From Streptomyces sp. (GTDB lineage Bacteria; Actinomycetota; Actinomycetes; Streptomycetales; Streptomycetaceae), in NCBI RefSeq assembly GCF_019510245.1, contig NZ_JAEKKT010000168.1, positions 16,712 through 80,711 on the forward strand: a stretch of DNA of 64,000 bases, given 5' to 3'. Below the pieces are notes generated by a model. That model saw nothing but the letters and a program-made list of their open reading frames with translations. It ran no database searches and was not told the origin of the DNA. Shown piece by piece: positions 41,918 to 49,627 of this stretch (the stretch's first letter is position 1; each line of letters begins with the position of its first letter). Position numbers and translations under genes: made by a program.

Positions 41918-42736
41918 ATGAGCGCGAAGAGGCCGAAGAACCAGACGTCGATGCGGATGCTGGGCAAGCAGGTGGCCGCGGCGCGCGGGGCAGTCGGACT
42001 GACTCAGAGAGAGCTGGCCCTGCGGGTGCGGATCGACGACCAGACGATCGCATCGATCGAGCAGGGGAGGAGGACGCTGAAGTTGGACCTGGCGGAGCGG
42101 CTCGATGAAGCTCTCGATACGAAAGGGACGTTGGCGGCGGGAGTGGCGAACCTGCCGGAGATCGACCGGTACCCGCTGTTCGCGGAGCAGTTCGTGGACC
42201 ATGAGGGCGAGGCCATCGCCATCTCCTGGTATGAGTGCATTTCTGTGCCCGGCTTGCTACAAACGCCTGGGTACGTCCGCGCGATGTTCCGGAATCGGGT
42301 ACCGGCGTTCAGCGAGGACGAGATCGAGGCCAAGACAGAGGGCCGACTCGCCCGTCAGGAGATCCTCCGCCGCGCGTCTCCGCCAACCCTCAGCTTCGTC
42401 GTCTGGGAGCCCGCGATCCATGTCCAGGTCGGCGGGACAGAGGTTCGCCGCGCCCAGCTCCGCCACCTGCGTGAGCTCTCCGAACTCCCGTATCTGACCC
42501 TTCAACTCCTGCCCATGGGGACGCCCTCGCATGCCGGTCTGGCAGGCCCGTTCATCATCCTGGAAACGCCCGACCACCAGCACCTGGCCTATGCCGAAAG
42601 CCAGATCGGCAGCCACTGGATCGCCGACCCCGATGACGTGTCCGACAGGATGCACAAGTATGCGATGCTGCGTTCCCAGGCTCTCAACCCGAAGGAATCG
42701 CAGCTAGAGCTCGATCGCCTGCTAGGAGAGGGATGA
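41918..42736 (+). CDS. WhiJ-like XRE regulator with DUF5753 domain
   Basis: The protein has 272 residues. The helix-turn-helix (about 10-70) contains GKQVAAARGAVGLTQRELALRVRIDDQTIASIEQGRR. The DUF5753 sensor domain (about 90-265) contains SWYECISVPGLLQTPGYVRAMF, RLARQEIL and LPMGTPSHAGLAGPFIILE. Such proteins with DUF397 partners influence development and antibiotic production in Streptomyces. The start ATG 41918 has a weak site; a GTG at 41894 is possible. Its stop overlaps the DUF397 start (ATGA). Confidence 0.9.
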   Translation: MSAKRPKNQTSMRMLGKQVAAARGAVGLTQRELALRVRIDDQTIASIEQGRRTLKLDLAERLDEALDTKGTLAAGVANLPEIDRYPLFAEQFVDHEGEAIAISWYECISVPGLLQTPGYVRAMFRNRVPAFSEDEIEAKTEGRLARQEILRRASPPTLSFVVWEPAIHVQVGGTEVRRAQLRHLRELSELPYLTLQLLPMGTPSHAGLAGPFIILETPDHQHLAYAESQIGSHWIADPDDVSDRMHKYAMLRSQALNPKESQLELDRLLGEG

Positions 42737-42978
42737 CCAGCATGGCCCCCCTGTGGTTCAAGTCCAGCTACAGCAGCGACAACGGCGGCGCCTGCCTCGA
42801 AGTCTCCGTCGCCTGGCGCAAGTCCACCTACAGCGGCAGCGAGGGCGGCGAATGCGTCGAAGTCGCCGCCTGCCCCCACGCCGTCCACGTCCGCGACTCC
42901 AAGAACCCGGCGGAGTCCGGCCCCACTCTCACCGCCTCCCCCGCCGCCTGGGCGGCCTTCACCGCCTCCGTCGGATAA
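42733..42978 (+). CDS. DUF397 protein with two repeat motifs
   Basis: The protein has 81 residues. The DUF397 motif occurs twice: WFKSSYSSDNGGACLEVS at residue 8 and WRKSTYSGSEGGECVEVA at 28. The second continues into the usual HAVHVRDSKNPAESGPTLTASPAAWAAF end. Ordinary members have one copy. It is translationally coupled to the WhiJ-like gene and presumably binds it. BldB-type proteins are distant relatives. Confidence 0.92.
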   Translation: MTSMAPLWFKSSYSSDNGGACLEVSVAWRKSTYSGSEGGECVEVAACPHAVHVRDSKNPAESGPTLTASPAAWAAFTASVG

Positions 42979-43020
42979 CCGCGTCCGGCGTTGTCAGTGA
43001 CGCCCCTTACAGTCACTGCC

Positions 43021-43794
43021 ATGGCGACTCTTCCCAACCCGCTGCCCAAGCTGGCGACCGACCCGAGCGGTCGGTCACTTGGGCTTCAACTCCCTCCCGG
43101 GACACTGCTCGACGACACGCTCGACGGCCCGTGGCACGCGCCGTTGCTGTGGTACGCCGGGCAGCCCGCCGGGCCCGGGACCTGGACCGCGCTGGGCGTG
43201 CCGGCGGCCCGTGCGGGGCTGCTTCCGGTGCTCATAGACGTGTCCGAGGTCGACGACTGGGACTTCGCGCCCGGGGAGACGTCGTACCCGGGGGACCACG
43301 ACGCCGACGAGGTGCTGGAGGACTACTGGGAGGAGGACCCGCCGGAGGGCGAGGAGTGGCCGGGGCTCGCTCCCTCCCCGGCGCTGGTCGCCGACCCCGA
43401 CTCGCGGGCCGCGGACGTCGCCGACGCGCTGAGCCAGGGGCGGCCCTGGCTGAAGGAGCCGCATCTGGCGCTGGTGTCGGCGCGGCGCAGCGCGGACATA
43501 CCGGCGGCCATCGGCTGGAGCGGCCCGGTGAACTACGAGGAGGACGTGGCCCGGCTGTGCGCGGTGCTGCGCTCCTGGGAGGACCGGTTCGGCGTCCGGG
43601 TGGTGGCCCTCGGCTTCGACCACCTCGCGCTCTCCGTCGCCGCCCCGCCGGCCGACCTCGACGCCGCGGAGGCCGTCGCCGCCGAGCACTTCGCGTTCTG
43701 CCCGTACACCGTGCTGCCCGGCGCCGACGACACCCTCTCGTCGTACGCCGAGCAGTTGGTCGGCGAGCGGCTGTGGCACTTCTGGTGGGACTGA
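43021..43794 (+). CDS. DUF4253 domain protein
   Basis: The protein has 257 residues. The C-terminal half has the DUF4253 pattern: LALVSARRSADIPAAIGWSGPVNYEE, LRSWEDRFGVRVVALGFDHLALSVA and a closing CPYTVLPGADDTLSSYAEQLVGERLWHFWWD. The middle is very acidic (about 100-125). The domain is common in Streptomyces and sometimes sits near toxin systems; its function is unknown. Confidence 0.87.
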   Translation: MATLPNPLPKLATDPSGRSLGLQLPPGTLLDDTLDGPWHAPLLWYAGQPAGPGTWTALGVPAARAGLLPVLIDVSEVDDWDFAPGETSYPGDHDADEVLEDYWEEDPPEGEEWPGLAPSPALVADPDSRAADVADALSQGRPWLKEPHLALVSARRSADIPAAIGWSGPVNYEEDVARLCAVLRSWEDRFGVRVVALGFDHLALSVAAPPADLDAAEAVAAEHFAFCPYTVLPGADDTLSSYAEQLVGERLWHFWWD

Positions 43795-43802
43795 GCCGAC
43801 CA

Positions 43803-43819
43803 GCGCCCCGAAGGGGCGC
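43803..43819 (+). terminator. Terminator formed by a dispersed repeat copy
   Basis: GCGCCCC and GGGGCGC with GAA between form a 7-bp hairpin 9 bp after the DUF4253 stop. The following GAGGAACTGCGCGACC (43820-43835) is the core of the dispersed repeat, so here it seems to serve as terminator. Confidence 0.75.
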
Positions 43820-43881
43820 GAGGAACTGCGCGACCGCCCCACCCGGCCCGCAGTGACCGAATCGCATAACCAGCGGCGCGC

Positions 43882-45075
43882 TCAGCCGCCCAGCCCCTTG
43901 GCCAGCCTCCTCAGCCCCTCACCGATCTCCTCCGGTGTCTGCGTCACGAAGCACAGCCGCAGCGTCGAGCGGTCGGGGTCGGCGGCGTAGAAGGGTTCGC
44001 CGGGGACGTAGGCGACGTCGTGGTCCACCACCTGGCGGAGCAGCGCGGTGGTGTCGTACGAGGACGGGAGCCTGGCCCAGAGGAACATGCCGCCCTCGGG
44101 CCGGTTCCAGGTGGAGCCGGCGGGGAGGGCGTCGGGCAGGCCGGCGAGCATGGCGTCGCGGCGTTCGCCGTACACCGCGCGCACCGTGGCGACATGGGCG
44201 TCCAGCACGTCCAGGTAGCGGGCGGCGGCAAGCTGGTTGAGGGTCGGGGTGTGCAGGTCGGCCGCCTGTTTGGCGACCGCGCAGGCGCGGCGCAGGGCGT
44301 CCGGGGCGCGGAGCCAGCCGAGGCGCAGGCCGGGGGCCATGACCTTGGAGAAGGAGCCGAGCAGGACCGTCCGGTCCTCGGCGCCGGGGAAGGACGCGAT
44401 CCAGGGGACGTGGTCGCCGTCGTAGCGGAGTTCGCCGTAGGGGTCGTCCTCTATGATCCACAGGCCGTGCCGGGCGGCGGCCGTGGCCAGGGCGGCGCGG
44501 CGGGCGGCGGGCATGGTGCGGCCGGTGGGGTTCTGGAAGGTCGGGACGAGGTAGAGGAGCTTGGGCCGCTCGGTGCGGATCAGTTCCTCCAGGGCGGCGG
44601 GATCCACGCCGTCCGCGTCGCAGGGCACGGGCAGCATTCGGGCTCCGGCCAGCCCGAAGACCTGAAGTGCGGCGAGGTAGCAGGGGCTTTCGACGAGGAT
44701 CGTGTCCCCGGCGTCGATCAGGGCGCTCGCGAGCAGGGAGAGCGCCTGCTGGGAGCCGGTGGTGACGAGGAGGTCGTCGGCCGCGGTGGGCAGGCCCCGC
44801 GTGGAGATGCGCGCCGCCAGCCGCTGCCGCAGTGCCGGCTCGCCCTCGGTCGTCGAGTACTGCAACGCCCGCTCCGGCGCCTCCTCCAGCACCGCGCGGA
44901 AGGCGGCGGCGATGCCGTCCCGGTCGAACAGTTCGGGGGCCGGCAGCCCGCCGGCGAAGTTGATCACCTCGGGCCGGGCGGTCACCGCGAGAATCTCCCG
45001 CACGGGTGACCCGCCGACGGTCCGGGCCCGGACCGCGAGCGGGGGAAGCGGGGCGTGGGCAGGGGTGAGGGTCAT
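43882..45075 (-). CDS. PLP-dependent aminotransferase, class I/II (LysN/ARO8-like)
   Basis: The protein has 397 residues. Motifs are VTTGSQQALSLLASALIDAGD, PTFQNPTGRTM (aromatic stack), IIEDDPYGELRYDG and the Schiff-base Lys in LLGSFSKVMAPGLRLGW near residue 235. The C-terminus has the substrate Arg in STLRLCFV. The group includes 2-aminoadipate and aromatic aminotransferases; the substrate is not certain. No fused GntR domain is present, unlike MocR. AAGGAG precedes the ATG. Confidence 0.9.
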   Translation of the reverse strand: MTLTPAHAPLPPLAVRARTVGGSPVREILAVTARPEVINFAGGLPAPELFDRDGIAAAFRAVLEEAPERALQYSTTEGEPALRQRLAARISTRGLPTAADDLLVTTGSQQALSLLASALIDAGDTILVESPCYLAALQVFGLAGARMLPVPCDADGVDPAALEELIRTERPKLLYLVPTFQNPTGRTMPAARRAALATAAARHGLWIIEDDPYGELRYDGDHVPWIASFPGAEDRTVLLGSFSKVMAPGLRLGWLRAPDALRRACAVAKQAADLHTPTLNQLAAARYLDVLDAHVATVRAVYGERRDAMLAGLPDALPAGSTWNRPEGGMFLWARLPSSYDTTALLRQVVDHDVAYVPGEPFYAADPDRSTLRLCFVTQTPEEIGEGLRRLAKGLGG

Positions 45076-45365
45076 GGACGGCTCCTTGGGCTGATCCTCG
45101 TCTTGGCGGGAGCGTAGAGAGGTACGTGCCGTCTACACCGGTGATTCCGGGATACGGACGTGCGGCGCCGAATCCGTGGTCCGGGGTGCTCGAACGTCCC
45201 GTGCCACCGTCCCACGCGACGAGATCCGCGCTGGTCAGCGGGGTGGACCGGGCTCAGGCGTCCCGAATCGCCCGCGAAGTCCGGCGGTTGGGCCGGGCCG
45301 CACCACAGGCTGAGGATGCTTCGGGACCGCCGACCACGCCGAGATCGTCAAGGGAGAGCCCTCGC

Positions 45366-45596
45366 ATGTCCGCCACGCACTCCGCTACGGCCCCCGACCG
45401 CCGCCGTCTCCTCGCGGCGGCCGCCCTGGCGCTGACCGCCGCGACCGCCCTCACCGGCTGCCGGGACGGTCAGGGCGTACGCGACGAGGGCCCGTCCTCC
45501 TCCGCGGCCCGCGTCCGGCCCACCACCGACCCTGCTCGGGCCTCGGCGCCGACGTCTGCGCAGACGCCCGCGCTGACGCCCGCGCAGACGTCATGA
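45366..45596 (+). CDS. Small Tat-type lipoprotein, unknown
   Basis: The protein has 76 residues. A twin-arginine-like DRRRLLAAAALALTAATALTGC leads to lipobox LTGC near residue 37. The mature part is a short Ser/Pro/Thr/Ala-rich chain ending in repeated AQTPALTPAQT, with no globular domain. GGGAGA lies before the ATG. Upstream codons in frame lack a ribosome site. Function unknown. Confidence 0.7.
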   Translation: MSATHSATAPDRRRLLAAAALALTAATALTGCRDGQGVRDEGPSSSAARVRPTTDPARASAPTSAQTPALTPAQTS

Positions 45597-45600
45597 AAGT

Positions 45601-45628
45601 GCCCCGGCGGAATCTCGTCCGCCGGGGC
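45601..45628. terminator. Bidirectional terminator between lipoprotein gene and hemB
   Basis: GCCCCGGCGGA and TCCGCCGGGGC form a perfect 11-bp stem with loop ATCTCG. It sits 4 bp after one stop and 27 bp from the convergent hemB stop. Confidence 0.9.
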
Positions 45629-45655
45629 GCGGGAGAAGGGCGCCGGTGTCCGCGC

Positions 45656-46648
45656 TCAGCCCAGCATCCGGGCGGCCTCCACCGCCCAGTAGGTGAGGAT
45701 GTTCCGCGCACCGGCCCGCCTGATGCCGGTCAGGGTCTCCAGGATCGCGCGGTCGCGGTCGATCCAGCCCTTCTCGGCGGCGGCCTCGACCATCGAGTAC
45801 TCGCCGGAGATCTGGTAGGCGACGACCGGCACGTCCACCGAGTCGGCGACCCGCGCCAGGATGTCGAGGTAGGGCCCGGCCGGCTTGACCATCACCATGT
45901 CGGCGCCCTCCTCCAGGTCGAGGGCGAGTTCGCGCAGTGACTCCCGCGCGTTGGCGGGGTCCTGCTGGTAGGTCTTGCGGTCGCCCATCAGCGAGGACCC
46001 GACGGCCTCGCGGAAGGGGCCGTAGAAGGCGGAGGCGTACTTCGCGGTGTAGGCGAGGATCGCGACGTCCTCGCGGCCGATCTGGTCGAGCGCGTCGCGG
46101 ACGACGCCGATCTGCCCGTCCATCATCCCGCTGGGCCCGACGACGTGGGCGCCCGCGTCGGCCTGCACCTGGGCCATCTCGGCGTACCGCTCCAGGGTGG
46201 CGTCGTTGTCCACGCGGCCCTGGGCGTCCAGCACCCCGCAGTGCCCGTGGTCGGTGGTCTCGTCGAGGCACAGGTCGGACATGACGAGCAGGTCGTCGCC
46301 GACCTCGGCGCGCACGTCCCGAAGCGCGACCTGGAGGATCCCGTCCGGGTCGGTGCCGGGCGTGCCGAGGGCGTCCTTCTTGCTCTCCTCGGGCACCCCG
46401 AACAGCATGATCCCGGAGACGCCCGCCTCGACCGCTTCCGCGGCCGCCTTCTTCAGGCTGTCCCGGGTGTGCTGCACGACGCCGGGCATGGCGGTGATCG
46501 GCACCGGCTCGCTCACGCCCTCCCTGACGAACGCCGGGAGGATGAAGTCCGCGGGGTGCAGCCGGGTCTCGGCGACCATGCGCCGCATGACGGGGGTGGT
46601 CCGCAGCCGTCGCGGCCGCGTGCCGGGGAAGGAGCCGTACTTCGTCAT
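45656..46648 (-). CDS. hemB: Delta-aminolevulinic acid dehydratase (porphobilinogen synthase)
   Basis: The protein has 330 residues. It condenses two aminolevulinate molecules to porphobilinogen. The two active-site lysines are in AYTAKYASAFYGPFR and VMVKPAGPYLDI. The metal loop reads SDLCLDETTDHGHCG, keeping two of the three cysteines of zinc-type enzymes, with Asp at the middle position. ATG 46648 begins MTKYGSFPGTRPRRLRTT, the normal start. It lies 6.5 kb from hemD and is transcribed separately from the rex-hem operon. Confidence 0.95.
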   Translation of the reverse strand: MTKYGSFPGTRPRRLRTTPVMRRMVAETRLHPADFILPAFVREGVSEPVPITAMPGVVQHTRDSLKKAAAEAVEAGVSGIMLFGVPEESKKDALGTPGTDPDGILQVALRDVRAEVGDDLLVMSDLCLDETTDHGHCGVLDAQGRVDNDATLERYAEMAQVQADAGAHVVGPSGMMDGQIGVVRDALDQIGREDVAILAYTAKYASAFYGPFREAVGSSLMGDRKTYQQDPANARESLRELALDLEEGADMVMVKPAGPYLDILARVADSVDVPVVAYQISGEYSMVEAAAEKGWIDRDRAILETLTGIRRAGARNILTYWAVEAARMLG

Positions 46649-46746
46649 GCCCTCTACGCTACGCCCGTCACAAGAGCGCGCTTGCCGACTCGGCGTCGGT
46701 GCCCCGGCCCGCGCACCGGTGGGCCGGGACGCCACGACAGCGGGGG

Positions 46747-47112
46747 TCAGACCTCCAGTTCGCCCTCCAGCTTCTTGAGGCTGTGCCGGGCCAGCGCGAG
46801 GTTGCTGCGGCTGCGGTCGAGGGCGAGGTAGAGGAAGAGCGAGCCGCCGGCCTTGGTCAGGGGGCGGATCAGGTGGTACTGGCCGCCGAGCGTGATCAGG
46901 ATGTCCTCGATCTCGTCGTCGAGGCCGATGGACTTCAGCGTGCGCTGCTTGGCGCGGACGACCTCGGTGTTCCCGGCCGCCGCCAGCTCCAGGTCCAGGT
47001 GCGGTCCGCCGCCCAGCACGCCGAGCGACATGCCGCTTTCGTAATCGACCAGGGCGACCCCGACGGCCCCGTCGATGCTCATGGCTTCCTTGAGCGCTGT
47101 CTCGATGTTCAC
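46747..47112 (-). CDS. Roadblock/LC7 domain protein A
   Basis: The protein has 121 residues and one Roadblock/LC7 fold: ALKEAMSIDGAVGVALVDYESGMSLG, EVVRAKQRTLKSIGLDDEIEDILITLGGQYHLIRPL and a C-terminal helix. Such proteins regulate small MglA/Ras-like GTPases. It is divergent from two more Roadblock-related genes. GTG 47112 follows GAGGG at 6 nt; the long upstream frame is not used. Confidence 0.88.
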   Translation of the reverse strand: MNIETALKEAMSIDGAVGVALVDYESGMSLGVLGGGPHLDLELAAAGNTEVVRAKQRTLKSIGLDDEIEDILITLGGQYHLIRPLTKAGGSLFLYLALDRSRSNLALARHSLKKLEGELEV

Positions 47113-47217
47113 GCTGGTGCCCTCGATTTCCTTACGTGGGTCGACTCGGACGCAAGCAGTTCGACGGAGGTTGCTCCCTGACCTCTCCGAGTCCGAATAA
47201 GCGTCATCTTTGGCCAG

Positions 47218-47227
47218 TGTTGCAACA
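47218..47227. promoter_or_regulatory. Palindrome in the divergent Roadblock promoter region
   Basis: TGTTGCAACA is a perfect 10-bp palindrome followed by the half-similar GTTGGCAAT. It lies in the 162-bp, less GC-rich gap between divergent Roadblock genes and may be a shared control site. Confidence 0.4.
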
Positions 47228-47274
47228 GTTGGCAATAAAGTACTGTGCGTCCGAGGGGTCAGGAGGGGGAACTC

Positions 47275-47625
47275 ATGGCTTTGCTCGACACGGTCCTGCG
47301 CGACGTCGGACGGACGCCCGGCGTCACCTCGGCCGTCCTGCTGGACGGCGTGACCGGCCTCTCCTACGCCGAGTACGGCGCCCCGGAACCGGCCCAGGAC
47401 GCCCAGGAGACCGCACACTCGGCGACCATGCACCTCAACAAGGCAGGTTTCACGGGCGAGTTGGAGAGCATCGTCGTCACCACCGCCGCCCACCACCATG
47501 TGACGGTCCACGTCGACCGGCAGGGCGACCCGCTCCTGCTGTTCGCCCTGGTGGACCGGGACCGTACGAACATCACGTGGGCGCTGCGGGACCTGGCCGC
47601 GCACACGGACCGCCTGCTCGCATGA
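47275..47625 (+). CDS. Roadblock/LC7 domain protein B
   Basis: The protein has 116 residues. It shows the two-half Roadblock pattern, with LDTVLRDVGRTPGVTSAVLLDGVTGLSYAEYG and ESIVVTTAAHHHVTVHVDRQGDPLLLFALVDRDRTNITWALRDL. AGGAGGGGG lies directly upstream. Its stop overlaps the next gene (ATGA), so it is co-translated with the DUF4388-like protein. Confidence 0.85.
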   Translation: MALLDTVLRDVGRTPGVTSAVLLDGVTGLSYAEYGAPEPAQDAQETAHSATMHLNKAGFTGELESIVVTTAAHHHVTVHVDRQGDPLLLFALVDRDRTNITWALRDLAAHTDRLLA

Positions 47626-48416
47626 CGCGGGAGACACCGACCGCCCGCAACGTCCCCGCCCTGCTGGCCGGCCTGCACACCGAGCGGCGCTCCTGTGCGG
47701 TGCTGGTCTCCGGCGCCCCGGGCGGTGTCATCCACGTCCGCGACGGCATGGTCGTCGGGATGGAGACCCCCGGCGCCCCCGGCGTCGAGGTGCTCCTCCT
47801 CAAGTCGGGCCGGATCACCGAGGACGACTGGACGGCCGCCCGCGCCACCGGCACCGACCCCGCGCACCTGGCCCTGGAACTGGTCGCCCAGGGCCTGCTG
47901 GGCGCCGCCGAACTGGAGATCACCGGCCGGGCGGCCCTCTTCGACGCGGCCTTCGCCCTGGCCCTGACCAGCCCGGACGGCTGGGACGTCGCCGATCCCC
48001 GCCCCCTGCTCGACACGGGTGCCGCGGTACCGCCCGACCGCCTGGTGACCGAGAACAACCGCCGCGTCCGCCTGCTGGCGAACGAACGCGGCGCCACCGC
48101 CCGCTTCGCCCGCGACCGCCTGGAGCCCGCCCCGGCCGCCCGCGACCCGCGCCAGACCGCCCGTCTCTCGCCCCGCCACCGGACCCTCCTGGCGGTCGCC
48201 GACGGCCGCAAGACCCCCCGGGACATCGCCTTCGCCCTCGGCCGCGGCCTGTTCGCCGTCATGCTGGACCTCCGCGACCTCCTGGCCCTGGGCCTCCTCC
48301 AGCCCCCCACCACCCCCCCCGCCGGCCGCCCGAGCACGGCCCCACGCACCCCACCCCACCCGCCGACGGCGACCTCGCAACCCCCGGCGACCCCGCTCCC
48401 CCGCCGCAAGCGCTAG
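47622..48416 (+). CDS. DUF4388-like regulatory protein with Pro-rich tail
   Basis: The protein has 264 residues. The N-terminal part (NVPALLAGLHTERRSCAVLVSGAPGGVIHVRDGMVVGMETPG) matches the DUF4388/PatA-type domain, in which a small strand pair is followed by a G-x-I-x-x-x-x-G-x-V loop. A helical domain (about 145-225) ends DLLALGLLQPP, resembling a winged-helix-like unit. The last 40 residues are Pro/Thr/Arg-rich. It lies between two Roadblock genes. Its role in signalling is likely but undefined. Confidence 0.72.
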   Translation: MTRETPTARNVPALLAGLHTERRSCAVLVSGAPGGVIHVRDGMVVGMETPGAPGVEVLLLKSGRITEDDWTAARATGTDPAHLALELVAQGLLGAAELEITGRAALFDAAFALALTSPDGWDVADPRPLLDTGAAVPPDRLVTENNRRVRLLANERGATARFARDRLEPAPAARDPRQTARLSPRHRTLLAVADGRKTPRDIAFALGRGLFAVMLDLRDLLALGLLQPPTTPPAGRPSTAPRTPPHPPTATSQPPATPLPRRKR

Positions 48417-48474
48417 TCCCCGGGCAGCAGTGCCCCACGCACCACCGAGCACGACAGCACAGGAGGAAGCCACC

Positions 48475-48846
48475 ATGAACGATCCCGTGCAGGACATCCT
48501 CGTCTCCTTGCGCGACCGGGTGATGGGCGTCCGTGAGACCACGCTGGCCACCGTGGACGGGCTGGTGGTGGCCAGCGACAGCGACAAGACGCACCCCGAG
48601 TCCATGGCCGCCGTCGCCTCCGCCGCCCTCTCCCTCGGCCACCGCCTCGCCGACCAGGGCGACACCGGCACCCTCCGCCAGCTCACGGCCCAGTGCAGCG
48701 CGGGCCACGTCATCGTCACAGCGGTGGGCACCCGAGCCCTCCTCGCCGTCGTCACCGACGAGGGCGTCGACGGCCTGGCCTTCGACCGCGAGATCCCCAC
48801 GGTGATCGAGGACCTGAAAAAAATCCTCGCCAACGACACGGCGTAG
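48475..48846 (+). CDS. Roadblock/LC7 domain protein C
   Basis: The protein has 123 residues. It is close to the MglB-type Roadblock proteins of Streptomyces conservons: VMGVRETTLATVDGLVVASDSDKTHPESMAAVASAALSLGHRLADQ, then GHVIVTAVGTRALLAVVTDEGVDGLAFDREIPTVIEDLKKIL. AGGAGGAAG precedes ATG 48475. A GTPase and DUF742 gene, the usual conservon partners, are absent here. Confidence 0.9.
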   Translation: MNDPVQDILVSLRDRVMGVRETTLATVDGLVVASDSDKTHPESMAAVASAALSLGHRLADQGDTGTLRQLTAQCSAGHVIVTAVGTRALLAVVTDEGVDGLAFDREIPTVIEDLKKILANDTA

Positions 48847-48865
48847 GCGACTCGACCGGAGCGGG

Positions 48866-49615
48866 TCAGCCGTGCGCCCAGGGCCGTACGGGGCAGACGT
48901 CCCAGGAGAAGCGCCGTAGACGCGCCTGTTCGACGTGGGCGGCCGTGTGCTCGTAGTCGCTGTTCAGGTGACGGCCGAGGACCACGACCGCCACAGTTCC
49001 CGCGCCTGCGGATTTCAGTGCGGCCGCAGCGGACTGCACGTGGTTGCCGGTGGTCCAGGTGTCGTCCACGAGCAGCACGTGCTCGCCCCACAGGGGTGAT
49101 GCCGTATAGCGCGCAGACGACGCGGTGCGCCCGAGGTCCGCGGCCTTCGGAGTGGCTCGGAGCAGATCACGGTGGCGCTCACGGGTCGCGCCGATCATGT
49201 CGGCGACCATGGCCCGCAGCGGGTGGGTCTGCCTCCCGCTCGTACTGGGCACGGTGGTGACGACATCGAAGCCGCGTACAGCACACCGATGCGCGACGCA
49301 TGCCTCGTGCGCTTCCAGAAACCGCCAGAGCACAGCCGCAAGCCCCGTACGGAAGTACTGCCGCTGAGGCCCTGCGGCGTTCTTGTAGCGCCACAGTTCG
49401 TGCGCGTACTGCTCCCCCTTGAGAGCCAGGCTGACCGGAACTACGGCGTCCGCCACGCCGCTGCCGAGAACCGTGCGGGTGCCGTGGCACGGAAGACACG
49501 TCGGATACCCCTTGGTCGCCGGACCTCGACAGATCTGGCACACACCCAAGCCCGGTAACAACGGGTGGACGAGGAAGTTGGCGTAGCGGGCGGACAGCTC
49601 TACAACCGTGGCCAT
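48866..49615 (-). CDS. ComF-like phosphoribosyltransferase (ShosT-like candidate)
   Basis: The protein has 249 residues. Two CxxC pairs near residues 26-45 (CQICRG, CLPCHG) form a ComF-like zinc unit. The phosphoribosyltransferase domain ends with the PRPP loop VLLVDDTWTTGNHVQSAAAAL near residue 180. It follows the DprA-like gene by 12 bp on the same strand. A DprA/phosphoribosyltransferase pair is the layout of the E. coli ShosTA antiphage toxin-antitoxin system, in which the phosphoribosyltransferase is the toxin. Ordinary ComF function in DNA uptake is the alternative. Confidence 0.85.
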   Translation of the reverse strand: MATVVELSARYANFLVHPLLPGLGVCQICRGPATKGYPTCLPCHGTRTVLGSGVADAVVPVSLALKGEQYAHELWRYKNAAGPQRQYFRTGLAAVLWRFLEAHEACVAHRCAVRGFDVVTTVPSTSGRQTHPLRAMVADMIGATRERHRDLLRATPKAADLGRTASSARYTASPLWGEHVLLVDDTWTTGNHVQSAAAALKSAGAGTVAVVVLGRHLNSDYEHTAAHVEQARLRRFSWDVCPVRPWAHG

Positions 49616-49627
49616 CGGGTGTCCCGC

